From Astragalus membranaceus (taxonomy: Eukaryota; Streptophyta; Magnoliopsida; Fabales; Fabaceae), in contig CM076847.1 of the NCBI GenBank assembly GCA_039519185.1, positions 55,497,708 to 55,561,707 on the forward strand: a stretch of 64,000 bases of DNA, given 5' to 3'. Below the pieces are notes generated by a model that was not told the DNA's origin, did not search any database, and saw only the letters and a list, made by a program, of their open reading frames with translations. Position 1 is the stretch's first letter. The number at the start of each line of letters is the position of its first letter. The translations under genes and the position numbers were made by a program. This document shows, one piece after another, positions 1 to 11,280 of this stretch.

Positions 1-399
1 TAATAATTCCTGTTCAGACACTGAATACCACTATAAAATTTTTGCTGAAATACAACATAACCATCTTATACACAAATAAGACCATACGGTACTCAGACCA
101 TAAACTGTCAGCAACTATGGTAGTCAGAGTCATACAAGAAAGCGGAAAGAAAGATAAACAAAACACTAATGCCATAGTGCTGTGATACATGGACAATAGA
201 AGGAAAATAAACTTAAACATAAAACTAAGTCATCCTCCATCACCCGGGGGCCACCTACTCGTGCCTCTGAGGTTTCTTCTGTCCCTGTTTATCTGTAAAA
301 CAACAACGTTTAAACAGTGAGATACAATCTCAGTGAGTTCTACCGAGACCCCTACTAGCACTCTCGGTCCGGTTTTAAAATATTGCTAACTCAACACGG

Positions 400-596
400 C
401 ATCGACTGCGCGAACGCTAACTCCCGATGAACCGCATTATTTTACCCATAGGATTTCACCGACTGCCCCAAGACTAAATCTCGGCGAATCTGCTATAACT
501 CAGTGCGTCACCGACTGCCCCAAGACTAAATCCCGGCGAACACACTACAAAACAACAGTAACGTACCACCGACTGCCCCAAGACTAAATCCCGGCG
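400..596 (-). repeat. Array of four hairpin-capable units in LTR H
   Basis: Four units of about 30 nt start at about 400, 457, 509 and 567. On the plus strand the first begins CATCG and ends CGATG (425-429). The others begin CACCG and end CGGCG. The ends are complementary, with one mismatch in the last three. Unit interiors share ACTGCCCCAAGACTAAAT. It is the counterpart of the array in the E LTR. Confidence 0.7.
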
Positions 597-635
597 AACC
601 CCTTACCAATAACAGTTCCGCTATTGGCCTCAGAG

Positions 636-691
636 CCTAGGGTAGGGGATCATGACTGCCCCTCCTAGTATGTCACCATGGGTCGTCACCC
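636..691 (-). promoter_or_regulatory. Conserved LTR module GGGTGACGACCC ... CCTAGG (H copy)
   Basis: On the minus strand: GGGTGACGACCC, then a CATACTAGG-like word, GGGG, CATGA and CCTAGG. An AT microsatellite lies just upstream (about 700-720). The same order occurs in the LTRs of E, B, X2 and, more weakly, X1. I infer a promoter-proximal or 5'-leader role; the sequence does not prove it. Confidence 0.55.
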
Positions 692-1988
692 AAACTCGAT
701 ATAATATATATATATATCTACAATACCATGAACCCACGGTCCATCAAATCAGACAATCAATGAAACACTTTAATCCACATTTTATAAAATCCAAGTTCAC
801 ACTCGCACCCTAGTTGACCACTTTTTATCAAAATTTTCCATATCAGAAACAGTTCATTTTTCCTTAAAAATAGAATATTCAGTTAGGCCTCTGAATAAGC
901 TTTCCAACGCATTTTAGAACACCTCAATCGGGTTCCGGAATCAAAAGATATCGCGAAAACAAAATCAGTGAAAAACTGTTGAAAATCTGCAAACCGTCGC
1001 GACGCGAAAGGATACCGTCGCGACGCGAAAAAAACCAGAAACATTTGCGTTGCCAAAAGTGCACTTGGTCGCGACGCGATGGGGGTCTGTCTGGTGCAGA
1101 TTTTGCAATCAAACAACCAGTATAATGAATCCAATACAAACCACACAATCAATCAATCCAATCCAAAACGTAATTTAAACGGATTTTTATCCAAAGCGCT
1201 ATTTTTCGAATAACGGTTTTTGACTCAAAATTTCTCGGAACCAATCGACGCACAAATTATACCAAAACGGAATAAACCTAAACGTGAGTAAAACTCACCC
1301 TTGAAGCGAGAGTCGTTGCCGAGCCGAAATCACCGAGATGTCAAAATCACCGAATCGAACCCAATCAACACCGAACCGCTCCTACTTCGTTTCGAACTCC
1401 CAAACACGTTCCACCGCTATTGGCTTCGATCCTAACCATGAATAAATCATTAATTCCAGCTCACAACTTGAGATTTCAACAAATCAATTCCAAAAGCCCT
1501 AGAAATTCGTAGGCCATGAGAAGGGGGAAAAATTGAGGGGAATCTTACCAAGCTATAGGGTTTTGTAGAGGAAGATGAGGGGATGATGGTGATGAAATTT
1601 GAGAGGTTGGGCTGAAGTGTGATGATTCCTCTTCCTCTTCTTCCTTCTTCTCCCTTTTCCCTTCTCTTCTTTCTTTCCTTCTCTTCTTTCTTCTCTGCTT
1701 CACGTTTCTTTCTCTCTTTTCCCTTCTCTTCTTTTATTTTCTTCTTTTATTTAACACACACCCACATTTATTTAATTAATAAATAAGTGGTAGCGTGGTC
1801 CAATTCCCATTTTGATCCTAATCCCTTAATTCGATTCCAGAACTTCCTTGATCCGTATTATCCGGTTAACGATCTAATGACATCCATTAAATGATTTTAG
1901 CACTCAATAAATTTACCAGTCAAGTACTAAATTATTCTTATTGGGTTAACATCCAAATAATTCGCCTAATTATTTTGAGGATGTTACA

Positions 1989-3123
1989 CAAAGCAGTTCA
2001 TTAGTAGCACCAAAAATAATGTCATTCACATAGATTTGTACAACTAAGATGTCATCTTTTGACTTCTTTATGAATAATGTAGTGTCAACTTTCCCTCTTT
2101 GAAAATCATGATTGAGTAGGAACTTGCTCAATTTTTCATACCGAGCTCTCGGAGCTTGCTTCAGACCATAAAGAGCCTTTTTAAGTTTGAAAACATGATC
2201 TGGTTTTTCATAATTTTCAAAGCCAGGTGGTTGTTCAACATACACTTTTTCTTGAATAAAGCCTTTTAAAAACGTACTTTTGACTTTCATTTGATATAAT
2301 TTAAAATACATAATTGATGCAAATGTAAGGAGCATACAAATAGCCTCTAATCCAGCTACGGGTGCATATGTTTCATCATAGTCTATTCCTTCTTCTTGAT
2401 TATAACCCTCAGCTACTAGTCTAGTTTTGTTTCTAACAGTTATGCCCGACTCATCTAGTTTGTTTCTAAACACCCATTTTGTGCCTATTATTTGATGATT
2501 ATCAGGCCTAGGGACAAGATCCCACACTTCACATCTTTTAAACTGATTTAACTCTTTTTGCATAGCAATAGTCCAATGTTCATCTACTATAGCCTCGTCT
2601 AGATTTCTAGGTTCAATTTGAGATACAAAAGCTATATGATTACATGCATTTCTAAGAGAGTTTCGAGTAGTTTCCCCTTTTGATACATCACCGATAATAT
2701 TTTCAAGTGAGTCGTGCCTTGGGATTCTCCATTCCTTTGCTAACTGACTGCTTGATTCTTCTTCAGTTCTTTGTTGAGGAGTGGATTCAGTTTCCTTCTC
2801 TTTGTTTTCATTTTTCTTCTCATCACCTAGTTGTAATGCTTCAAGCTCATCTGCAACATCATCATTAACCTTTCCCAACCTTTTGGGGTTAGTTTCTTCA
2901 AATGTAACATGTATAGATTCTTCAACTAATTTATTTCTTTTATTGAAGATTCTAAAGGCTTTACTAGATAAAGAGTAACCAAGAAAAATTCCTTCATCAG
3001 CTTTAGCATTGAATTTTTCCAGGTTATCCTTTCCATTATTTAAGACAAAACATTTGCATCCAAAAGTGTGTAAGTGTGCAATGTTTGGTTTTCCCCCTTT
3101 GTAAAGTTCATAAGGGGTTTTCT
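1989..3123 (-). pseudogene. Copia A pol: reverse transcriptase part, 3' truncated
   Basis: The open part (2878 down to the LTR H junction at 1988) holds the copia reverse transcriptase: the entry segment (WTIAMQKELNQF, GTKWVFRNK), the PVAGLEAI segment, the PPGFENY motif and ALYGLKQAPRA. The segment 2879-3123 continues upstream into the integrase-RT linker. The active-site box, normally YVDD, reads YVND here, so the first catalytic aspartate is lost. The last few codons of the open frame come from LTR H. The enzyme would copy element RNA to DNA in virus-like particles; this copy cannot. Confidence 0.85.
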
Positions 3124-4179
3124 TTAAAATAAACCTAAAACTCTATTCATAACATAACAAGCAGTACTTACAGCATCAGCCCAAAAGTATTTTGGGATGT
3201 CATGATCATTCAACATTGTTCTGGCAAGCTCTTCCAAAGATCGATTTTTCCTCTCAACGACTCCATTTTGTTGAGGAGTTCGAGGTGCCGAGAAGTTGTG
3301 ATCAATACCAAGTTCTTCACAGAAATTTTCAAACCTTTCATTCTCAAATTCTCCACCGTGATCGGTTTGGATGGAGACAAGCTCTTTCTCATTTTGAATG
3401 CTACGAGCAAGTTTCTTAAAAGCTCCAAATGCATCGCTTTTATTTGAAATAAGTAGTGTCCAGATGTACCTTGAATAGTCATATACTATGATGAGTGCAT
3501 AGTAATTTCCACCAAAGTTTTTCGTCCGTGAGGGACCAAATAAGTCCATGTGTAAAAGCTGCAATGGTTTGTTAGTAGACACAATATTTTTTGATTTGAA
3601 AGATATTTTGACCTGTTTACCTTTTTGGCATGCATCACATAATTTATCCTTTTCAAACCTGATTTTCGGAAGACCACTAACTAGTTCTTTAGTGACTAAT
3701 TTGTTAAGATGATCCATATGAATATGAGCTGCTCTACGATGCCATAGCCAAGAGTTTTCTTCCTTACTAATGAGACAACATGCATTATGAGATGAAACTT
3801 CATCAAGATTAATCATGTATATATTTTCTACTCTGTTTCCTATCATTCTAACTTGTTTGCTCTTTTTATCTTCAATGATGCATGATCCTGAATCAAATAT
3901 TACCCTATTTCCTTTATCACATGGTTGACTAATGCTTAGTAAATTATGTTTAAGACCTTCAGCATAAAGCACATTATCAATAGTAGTAGATAAATCTTTC
4001 CCAAGTTTACCTTCACCGAGGATTCTTCCTCTATTGTTATCACCATAAGTCACATGACCGCTTGAACTGGGGGTAAGAGTTAAGAACTTTGTTATATCTC
4101 CAGTCATGAGCTTTGAGCATCTGCTGTCAAGGTACGAATCTGACCCCCTTACCTTGAAGCATACCTGCAATGAGTTCAA
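3124..4179 (-). pseudogene. Copia A pol: protease end and integrase
   Basis: A 351-codon open frame. At its start is the aspartic protease motif, reading YLDSRCSKLMTGD; family members normally have DSG, so the glycine next to the catalytic Asp is replaced by Arg. A GAG-pre-integrase segment follows (LWHRRAAHIHMDHLNKL), then the integrase core with its DDE residues in HMDLFGP, QTDHGGEF and VVERKNRS, and the copia-typical APRTPQQNG. The frame stops near 3124 just before the linker to reverse transcriptase. The integrase acts on element cDNA in the nucleus. The core looks intact, but the element is dead because of its protease, RT and frame defects. Confidence 0.85.
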
Positions 4180-4249
4180 AATAAGGTTTTAGGTACCCAA
4201 ATCTCTTTGGGTCCTTGTGGGTTAGTACATGGTAGGGTCTTTTTGGGAA

Positions 4250-5775
4250 CTCACACCTTTTTCACAACTTGTCTACCTCTAGCCATGCAAAGAGATGCAG
4301 TATGTCCTGGTTTAGCACAATAATAACATTTAATATATGGACTAGTAGTGAACTTAGGTCTATGATGCACATGTCTTTTCATGATATTGTTTCTTGGAGA
4401 CCTAGGATGCACATGTTGTATGTTGGACATTTTTCCTATTGTCCATTCAAGCTCATGAATTTTCTTATCATATATTCAGCACACTTATCACATGCATAAT
4501 TAGCTTTAAAACAACCAAGACTATAATTTTATTTTCTAAGTTCCAATCTTTCCTTAGTCAATGTGGTAACTTGATTTTGAAGATGACAAACTGCTTTCTT
4601 AGATTAAGTTAATGCTTTAGCTTGTTTCAAGGAATCATTATGCAATTCAAGAAAGGCTTCATGTAATTCATCATATGCATTAAGTGAAGTTTCAGAGTTG
4701 GAATCTACCTGATTTTCGTTTTCACTTTCACTTTCATGGTCGGCCATGAGAGCAACTTGAGCTTCTTCCCATGCTATGTAGGCTTTTCTACCTTTGTTTT
4801 CTTTGAATCCATTTTTCTCAAATTTTGATGCCTTTTTTTGTAAGCTATGGCACTCCAATCTTAATATGACTTGCTTTGCCACATTCATAGCTAGTTGGAG
4901 GACTAGATGAGTTTTCCTTGCTTGAGAACTTTTTAGGAGGAAGACTCTTCTTAGGAAAACTTTTCTTTCTCATGAACTTTTTGAATTTTCTAACCATAAG
5001 AGCCATGTTCTCATCATCTTCATCATATTCATTTTGAGTCATCACTGTCATCAGGTCGATTTGAACTAGAAGCCTTTAAAGCCAAGCTTTTATTTTTCTT
5101 ATCTTTTTCTTCATGCTCTGCCAGACGAGTGAGCTCTAGTTCATGCTCTTGTAGTTTGCCAAAAAGAGCGGCGAGAGTCATGGTAGCTAAATTCCTTGAT
5201 TCAGCTATCGCAGTTATCTTTGGTTGCCATTCTCTATTCAGGCACCTTAGCACTTTGTTGATCAACTCTTCGGCAGGAAACGATTTTCCAAATGAACCCA
5301 ACTGATTCACTATGTGAGTGAACCTCTTTTGTATTTCTTGTATGGTTTCTCCTGGATTCATTCGAAATAATTCATATTCTCGGATAAGACTGTTTGTTCT
5401 TGCTCTTTTTACCTAACTAGTACCTTCATGAGTGACTTGAAGGTTGTCCCGCATTTCTTGGGCAGTTTTAATGTTTGACACCCTGAAGAACTCATCGGGG
5501 CTTAGTGCAGAAGTAATGATATTTTTGGCCCGGAGATTGTGTTGATCCTTTCTCTTATCATCATCAGTCCATTCAGCTCTTTCTTTGAGAGTGAGAATAC
5601 CACTTACCATGTGCGTGGGGACAAAGGGTCCATTTTTCACAGCATCCCACACATCTATATCAACCCCTTCTATGAATTTTCTCATTCTTTCTTTCCAATA
5701 TGCATAATCTTTCCTGTTGAATCCCAGAGGACGGGTAAGAGATGCACCCTCTTGCGTACACCAACCTGAAGCCAT
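4250..5775 (-). pseudogene. Copia A gag, broken
   Basis: The start ATG at 5775 lies about 40 bases from the primer binding site, as expected for gag. The first frame (5775-5413) has the copia gag start with YAYWKERMRKFIEG and WDAVKNGP. The reading then moves through 5361-5029, 5051-4845 and 4888-4604 with stops and frame changes between. A zinc knuckle of the form C-x2-C-x4-H-x4-C (CYYCAKPGHTASLC) can be read on the minus strand near 4290-4332. Gag would form the particle shell and bind RNA. At least three breaks make this a pseudogene. Confidence 0.8.
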
Positions 5776-5814
5776 TTCTCTTGAAGCTGCTTAGGCCTTT
5801 TAAACAAGAGTCTA

Positions 5815-5826
5815 GCTCTGATACCA
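5815..5826 (-). other. Primer binding site of copia A
   Basis: The minus strand reads TGGTATCAGAGC, complementary to the 3' end of plant initiator methionine tRNA. It starts two bases from the inner LTR end (5829) and defines the 5' LTR border. Confidence 0.9.
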
Positions 5827-5828
5827 CT

Positions 5829-6063
5829 TGTTACCAAATGGCTTCAGCCTCAAGAGGGGGGTGAATTGAGATTTTTAGAAAACCGTTCCTCTTTTAACGA
5901 CTTAGATTAATATTCGCGCAGGTTTATTTAATGAACGAATTAGAACCTAAAACAGTAAATAACACAGAAGAATTACACTGGTTCGGTCACCTCCCGGTGA
6001 CCTACGTCTAGTCCTTACAAACCTTGTGAGTTTTTCACTATCAAATCAAAGCTTTAAATCGGG
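5829..6063 (-). mobile_element. Copia A 5' LTR, inner segment
   Basis: This is the 3' end of the 5' LTR on the minus strand (ending ...GGTAACA, seen as TGTTACC at 5829). It runs to the B insertion site. The last five bases (tcggg, 6059-6063) are the B target-site duplication. The LTR resumes at 15287. Confidence 0.85.
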
Positions 6064-6568
6064 TGTAACACCTCAGTATTTCTAACATGTAGATGCACTG
6101 AGATGCACATCTGTGTCAACAATCAGATGACACAATCCCTGTTTAGATATTGGAAGTACTAAATTTTTTCGATAATAAGACACAATGTCTGGGAACAACC
6201 TGTCTTGAAGTCCATAAAATTCAACTTGGTTCTCAACTTAAAAAGGAATACAACGTCTATTGTTCAATATCATAACTAGAGAAACGGAATAGGTTTATAC
6301 AACTCATATCCAATACAAGTTACATAACCATAACAGAAAATGACAAGAGGAACAAAAATCGGAAACTCAAGACTAAAAGTCTTCGGCATCTCCATAAGCA
6401 TGTCACCTACTCGTGCCGCCTTGTCTTCCTTTTACCCTGTTTCTCTGTAAATACCACAATAATGATAGGGTGAGATAACATATCTCAGTCAGTTCTACCG
6501 TAACCCCTCACTGTCACTCGGTTCAATTATAAAACCGTTGCAACATAGTTAAATTTATAAACTATTTG

Positions 6569-6571
<3 letters not shown>

Positions 6572-6647
<76 letters not shown>

Positions 6648-6656
6648 TTAGCCCAT
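6572..6656. repeat. (TA)n microsatellite in B 3' LTR
   Basis: About 85 bases of uninterrupted TA repeats, longer than the matching tract in the other LTR (13437-13488). Confidence 0.97.
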
Positions 6657-6703
6657 GTAAGCCTTGTAAGTTACTTTACCATTACAAGCTTACCAAATCG
6701 AAA

Positions 6704-6791
6704 CACCGACCGTGCACACAGCCACAATCTCGGTGAATCGTGAACTTACTGTAGCATAACATCGACCGTGCACACTACCACAATCTCGATG
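6704..6791 (-). repeat. Two hairpin-capable units in B 3' LTR
   Basis: Unit 1 (6704-6735) begins CACCGA and ends TCGGTG. Unit 2 (6760-6791) begins CATCGA and ends TCGATG. The ends pair perfectly in both, and the single C-to-T change on one side is matched by G-to-A on the other. Interiors share CCGTGCACAC. Confidence 0.75.
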
Positions 6792-7188
6792 AACCCATGT
6801 TATTTCGAAGGGTCGTCACCAAACTTGATATAATTTATATATCACACCCGCATTGGGCCGACTCCTATATTCGATATATTCTATATTTATCATTGTTCTA
6901 TAACCAGTTTTGATGAATACGATACTAGACCTCCGGCGTTATAATACGGTACCAAGATGTACACATAATCCGATTAGTTATTCAAAACATGTACTCACAC
7001 GCGGCCTACATTTCGGTCTTTAGAATATTTATACTTTTCAAAACCTTTTCTCAAAAATCAAGTTCAACACCTTCAGAACAATGATTTTATCAAGGTAATA
7101 TCATCACAATTGGTTGGAAGAATGATTAGAAGAGGTTTGGAATCGAAAGGAGCGGTGAAACGAAATTTTGGCAACCAGTGGCAGAAGG

Positions 7189-7301
7189 TCTTGCACGACC
7201 CGTGCCAAACCTTGCACGTCCCGTGCTAAAATGAAATTCCAAATTTCAGTTCAACCAGAAAGTCTAGCATGACCCGTGCTATAGGTGGCACGACCCGTGA
7301 T
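7189..7301. repeat. GC-rich palindromic word cluster in B 3' LTR
   Basis: Four copies of a word like GCACGACCCGTGC (arms GCACG and CGTGC) stand 20-60 bases apart in AT-rich DNA. The other LTR carries the same cluster at about 14156-14250. Confidence 0.7.
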
Positions 7302-8334
7302 TCCTGTAATAGATTCGTTATTTGTTCATTTCGTTTCGTTTCACTTCTCCGATCGCTTCCAATCGAAACCCAATCCAATTTCCAACAAAACAATCAAACA
7401 TTCCAGCCATATTACAGTACAATCTCAGTTCATACATTCACATATAAGATTCGATAAAAACCGTAAAACCTTATTTTCCGAAAAACGGTTTTCGACTCGA
7501 TAATCTTTCGAAATCAGAATTGTGTTACGGAACCAGAAATACAATTCATTTGTAAACAATGGAATTAAACCCTAACGTGAGTAAAACCCACCGGTTTGAC
7601 GAATTCGCGAGAAATCACGTCGAAGCACGAAACGATCGGACGGTAACCTCTCGAACAATCCCCGTAATCACGAGCTCTTACCGAACTTGTCAAAACACTT
7701 CCACAATCGAATCCCAAACTTCCTCAATCTCGAAACCAGCAACTGAAACACCTCAAACTCTTCTCCAATCCACAATGTAGGTTCAGCTCTTCCTTACTTG
7801 GCCTTCACTTGAACATGCATAGCTCTTATGAGCTCAAAATTCCATTAATGGCCAAGCTTGAGCTTCAATTTCGAATTCAGTAGGAGAAGAAAGAAGAAGA
7901 ATCTGCTTCTGTAAATGGTGTCATTGGAAAGAGAATGGAAAATGGAGAAGAATGGTGGTCTTGATACTTACATGCAAAAGGGGTTGGATGGTGGTGGAGT
8001 TCCCCTCCTCTTCTCCTCCTTCGCCCCACTCTCCTCTTTCTCTCCTCCTATTCTTTTCTTTTCTTTCTTTCTTGTATTCAGCTGGAAATGAGAGTGAAGA
8101 GAGGATGATAATGTTTTAAATGGGCTAAGGGTTAAATGGTTGGAAATGACCAAAATACCCTTGGCTCATTAATTCATTCTAATCCTTATTTTTGCCTAAG
8201 TTTTCTCCTACTTAGCCATAACTTAACGTTTTCTCGACTAACCCGTATCCGATTCTCGTATTATTATTTCACTCGTCTAAGAAATTATTTATAATCCCCG
8301 TGAATCACATTTAAAAATAATTAGGGATGTTACA

Positions 8335-8349
8335 ATCACCCCAACTTTT
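8335..8349 (-). other. Polypurine tract of element B
   Basis: The minus strand reads AAAAGTTGGGGTGAT directly before the 3' LTR, preceded by the TTTTGAGGACAAAATTTT segment usual at the end of such elements. It would prime plus-strand DNA synthesis. Confidence 0.8.
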
Positions 8350-8382
8350 AAAATTTTGTCCTCAAAACTGAAATGACATACC

Positions 8383-9444
8383 TCAATGGAATAGATATGG
8401 ATATCGAGTCCGCATGTCTTCTTCTAACTCCCATGTAGCTTCTCTGGTTGAGAAGCCATCCCAGACCACTTTGACAATGGGAATTGTCCTTGTTCCCAAT
8501 GTTCTTTCACCACGTTCCAGAACATAGCTAGGATAAGGTTGGAATGATAGATCCGGTCGGAGATCAATCGTGTCAACACTCAGTGGCTGATTCGGAATGG
8601 GAACATATTTCCTCAATTGAGAGACATGGAAGACATTTTGAAGGTTTGATAAGGCCGGAGGCAAAACTAGACGATAGGCAACTGGCCCAATGCGCTCGAT
8701 GACTTGGAATGGTCCAACATATCGAGGACTAAGCTTCTTTGCTCGCAAAGCTCTACCGGTACCTATGGTTGGGGAAACTCTTAAGAATACATGATCACCA
8801 ACTTCGAATTCCAACGATCTCCTTTGATTGTCAGCGTAGCTCTTTTGCCGACTCTGAGCAACTTTCATTCTTTCTTGAATCAGTCGTATCTTCTCAGTAG
8901 TTTCACGAACCACATCGGGTCCCAAAAATTTATTTTCACCTACTTCCAACCAACACCATGGGGTTCTACACTTCCTCCCATATAGTGCTTCAAATGGTGC
9001 CATTCCAATACTGGAGTGGTAACTGTTGTTGTAGGCGAACTCTACCAATGGAAGATGATCCTCCCATTTCCTTCCGCTATCTAGCACACATGCCCGAAGC
9101 ATGTCCTCAAGAGTCTGAATAGTTCTCTCAATTTGACCATCAGTCTGAGGATGATAAGCAGTGCTAACAAGCCCCCTTGTCCCTAAAGATTCATTCAATG
9201 CTTTAAAAAATCTAAAGGTGAACTTAGGATCTCGGTCCGACACAATACTGGTAGGGACCCCGTGTAATCTTATAATACTCTTTACATACTCCTCTGCTAG
9301 CTTGGAGACTTTGTAATTTGATTGAACCGGAATAAAGTGAGCGGATTTAGTTAATCGATCCACCACTACCCAAATGGAATTATTACCGCTTGCAATTTCG
9401 GTAATCCCATAAAAAAATCCATCGAGATATCTTCCCATTTCCAA
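8383..9444 (-). pseudogene. Element B pol: integrase core and chromodomain-like C-terminus
   Basis: An open stretch of 353 codons. It holds the second integrase Asp in SIVSDRDPKF and the Glu in HPQTDGQIERTIQTLED, the gypsy segment NNSYHSSIGMAPFEALYGR, then FHVSQLRKYVP. The C-terminal part (about residues 290-353) has VKVVWDGFSTREATWELEED, the chromodomain-like segment of Tekay-type chromoviruses that may guide insertion into heterochromatin. The first catalytic Asp region (SMDF) lies just upstream, beyond a frame break near 9440. The N-terminal part is separated by stops, so this is a fragment of a broken polyprotein gene. Confidence 0.88.
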
Positions 9445-10094
9445 ACGGGCACATCAAGTGGTTGCAGCTGACCAGCAGGTCTTTGGTGCTCTACTTTAAC
9501 CTTTTGTCAGGTTAAGCATCGAGATACAAATTCAGCAACATCAACTTTCATTCCGGGCCACCAATACATCTGCTTTAAATCCCGTTACATCTTGGTAGAT
9601 CCAGGATGTATGGAATATTGACTCCGATGAGCTTCTTCTAATAGCTGCCTCTATATATGTTCATTATTGGGTATAGAAATTCTACCATCGAAACAGATAA
9701 CACCATCACTGTTTTCGGTAAAATTTGGTAATCCTTTCTGAGATTGCAGCTCTACGTCGACCTCTTGAGCCGCGCGAATCCAATCCCTTAAAACACTGGT
9801 AATCCGAATATGTTGTAACACTAATCGATTCCTTTTCTTTGTCACCTTGAGATTCAAGTCTCTAAAAGACTCTTACAATGCCATCTCATAAACCATTAAC
9901 TCTGCGGTGTGGAGAGACTTCCTGCTTAATGCATCTGCCACAACATTAGCTTTTCCGAGATGATACTTCAATTCGAAGTCATAATCCTTCAGAAATTCAA
10001 TCCACCTTCTTTGTCAGTTGTTTAGTTCCTTCTGGTCGAACAGATATTTCAAGATTTTGTGATCACTAAAAACTTCGAAACAAGAACCTTAAAG
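9445..10094 (-). pseudogene. Element B pol: RNase H end to integrase zinc-finger region, several stops
   Basis: Minus-strand translation in pieces gives the end of RNase H (KANVVADALSRKSLH near 9920-9960), a linker (open 9857-9651) and the integrase N-terminal histidine-cysteine region near 9480-9640. In-frame stops and at least one frameshift separate the pieces. In the zinc-finger region one expected cysteine codon appears replaced by a stop (CLT then TGA-like, near 9510). Non-functional. Confidence 0.7.
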
Positions 10095-11273
10095 CTAATG
10101 CCTCCAAATCTTTAGTGCAAACACAATAGCCGCCAACTCCAAGTCATGAGTTGGGTAATTCCGTTCATGAGCCTTCAATTGCCTGGATGCATAGGCCACA
10201 ACATGTTGATTCTGCATAAGAACACACCCTAAACCCTTCCCGGAGGCGTCACTGTAAATTTGGAATCCCAGCGACGGATCCGAAAGAATCAGGATTGGAG
10301 TAGAAATTAACCGAACTTTCAATTCGAGGAAACATTCCTCACAATCAGTATCCCATGTAAACGGCTGATCCTTGCGAGTCAACCGGTTAAGTGGGAGAAC
10401 TAACTGTGATAAGCCTTGGATAAATCTTCTATAATAGCCTGCTAGTCCCAAGAAGCTTCTTACTTCAGTTACTGATGTTGGTCGTTCCCAATTTACCACA
10501 GCTTCAACTTTGCTAGGATCGACTACTACTTCCTCCAGGGAGATCACATGACCCAAGAACTTTACTTCTGACATCTAGAAATTACACTTCGACGGCTTTG
10601 CGTATAACTTCTTTTCTCGGAGTACATTCAAAACAAAGCGTAGATGTTGAGCATGCTCCTCAATTGTCTTTTAATATACCAAGATGTCATCTATGAAGAC
10701 AACCACAAACTGATCTAGGTAGGAATGAAAAACTCGGTTCATGTAGTCCATGAATACCGCTGGAGCGTTAGTTAGACCGAAAGGCATAACTACAAACTCG
10801 TAGTGTCCATACCGAGTACGTAAAGCGGTTTTCGGAATATCTAAGGCTCTTACTTTGATTTGATGATATCCAGACCTTAGATCAATTTTTGAGAATATTG
10901 CAGCGCCTCGAAGTTGATCAAGAAAATCATCTATCCTTGGTAACGGATACTTATTCTTGATGGTAATTTTGTTTAATTGACGATAGTAAATACATAATCT
11001 CATGCGTCCGTCCTTCTTCTTGACTAGCAATACTGGAGCACCCCATGGAGAAGCACTCAGTCGAATAAAATTCTTGGAAATTAATTCCTCAAGTTGGGAT
11101 TTTAGTTCCTTTAGTTCAAGAGGAGACATCCTGTAAGGTGCAACAGATATTGACCTTGTACCAGGCACCAAATCTATAGAGAAAACTACCTCTCGATCCG
11201 GAGGTAAAGAGGAAACTTCCTCATGAAAAACATCTAAGAATTCACTAACAACCTGGACAGACGATAAATCCAA
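10095..11273 (-). pseudogene. Element B pol: reverse transcriptase and RNase H
   Basis: The frame 11273-10671 carries the gypsy reverse transcriptase: LVPGTRSISVAPYRMSP, SPWGAPVLLVKKKDG, FSKIDLRSGYHQI and the active-site box VVFIDDILVY. The usual CVDYRQLN reads CIYYRQLN, so a conserved Asp is lost. A stop right after the active site splits it from 10574-10095, which holds FLGHVIS, the VRSFLGLAGYYRRFI connection segment and RNase H with YSDASGKGLGCVLMQ and NYPTHDLELAA. Both domains are recognisable, but the stops would end translation. Confidence 0.88.
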
Positions 11274-11280
11274 TCAGGCT

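Larger units (their letters stand above)
1..1988 (-). mobile_element. Ty3/gypsy LTR H, nearly complete, cut by window edge
   Basis: Reading the minus strand, this is an LTR of the same family as the LTRs of element E (24701-27242), but diverged and about 490 bases shorter. It starts at 1988 (TGTAACATCC on the minus strand, then GGGTTAACATCCAAATAATT in plus orientation at 1943). Position 1 corresponds to a point only some 65 bases before the E LTR end. It shares with E the GGGTGACGACCC module (636-691), an AT microsatellite, the CGTCGCGACG words (994-1082) and the hairpin-unit array (400-596). It cuts the copia element A at 1989, so it is younger than A. Whether it is a solo LTR or part of a full element lies outside the window. 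Confidence 0.88.
6064..8334 (-). mobile_element. Element B 3' LTR
   Basis: 2271 bp, TGTAACACC to ...ATGTTACA in plus orientation. Compared with the other LTR it lacks one hairpin unit near 13500-13560 and about 65-70 bases that hold most of the conserved GGGTGACGACCC module. The junction reads GAACCCATGTTATTTCGAAG near 6791-6810. Confidence 0.92.

Noticed and set aside
1989..1993. caaag next to LTR H and caaag after LTR X1 (50479-50483) as a TSD pair
   Set aside because: The two LTRs are different families in opposite orientation, and caaag at 1989 is part of the copia RT codons; chance match.
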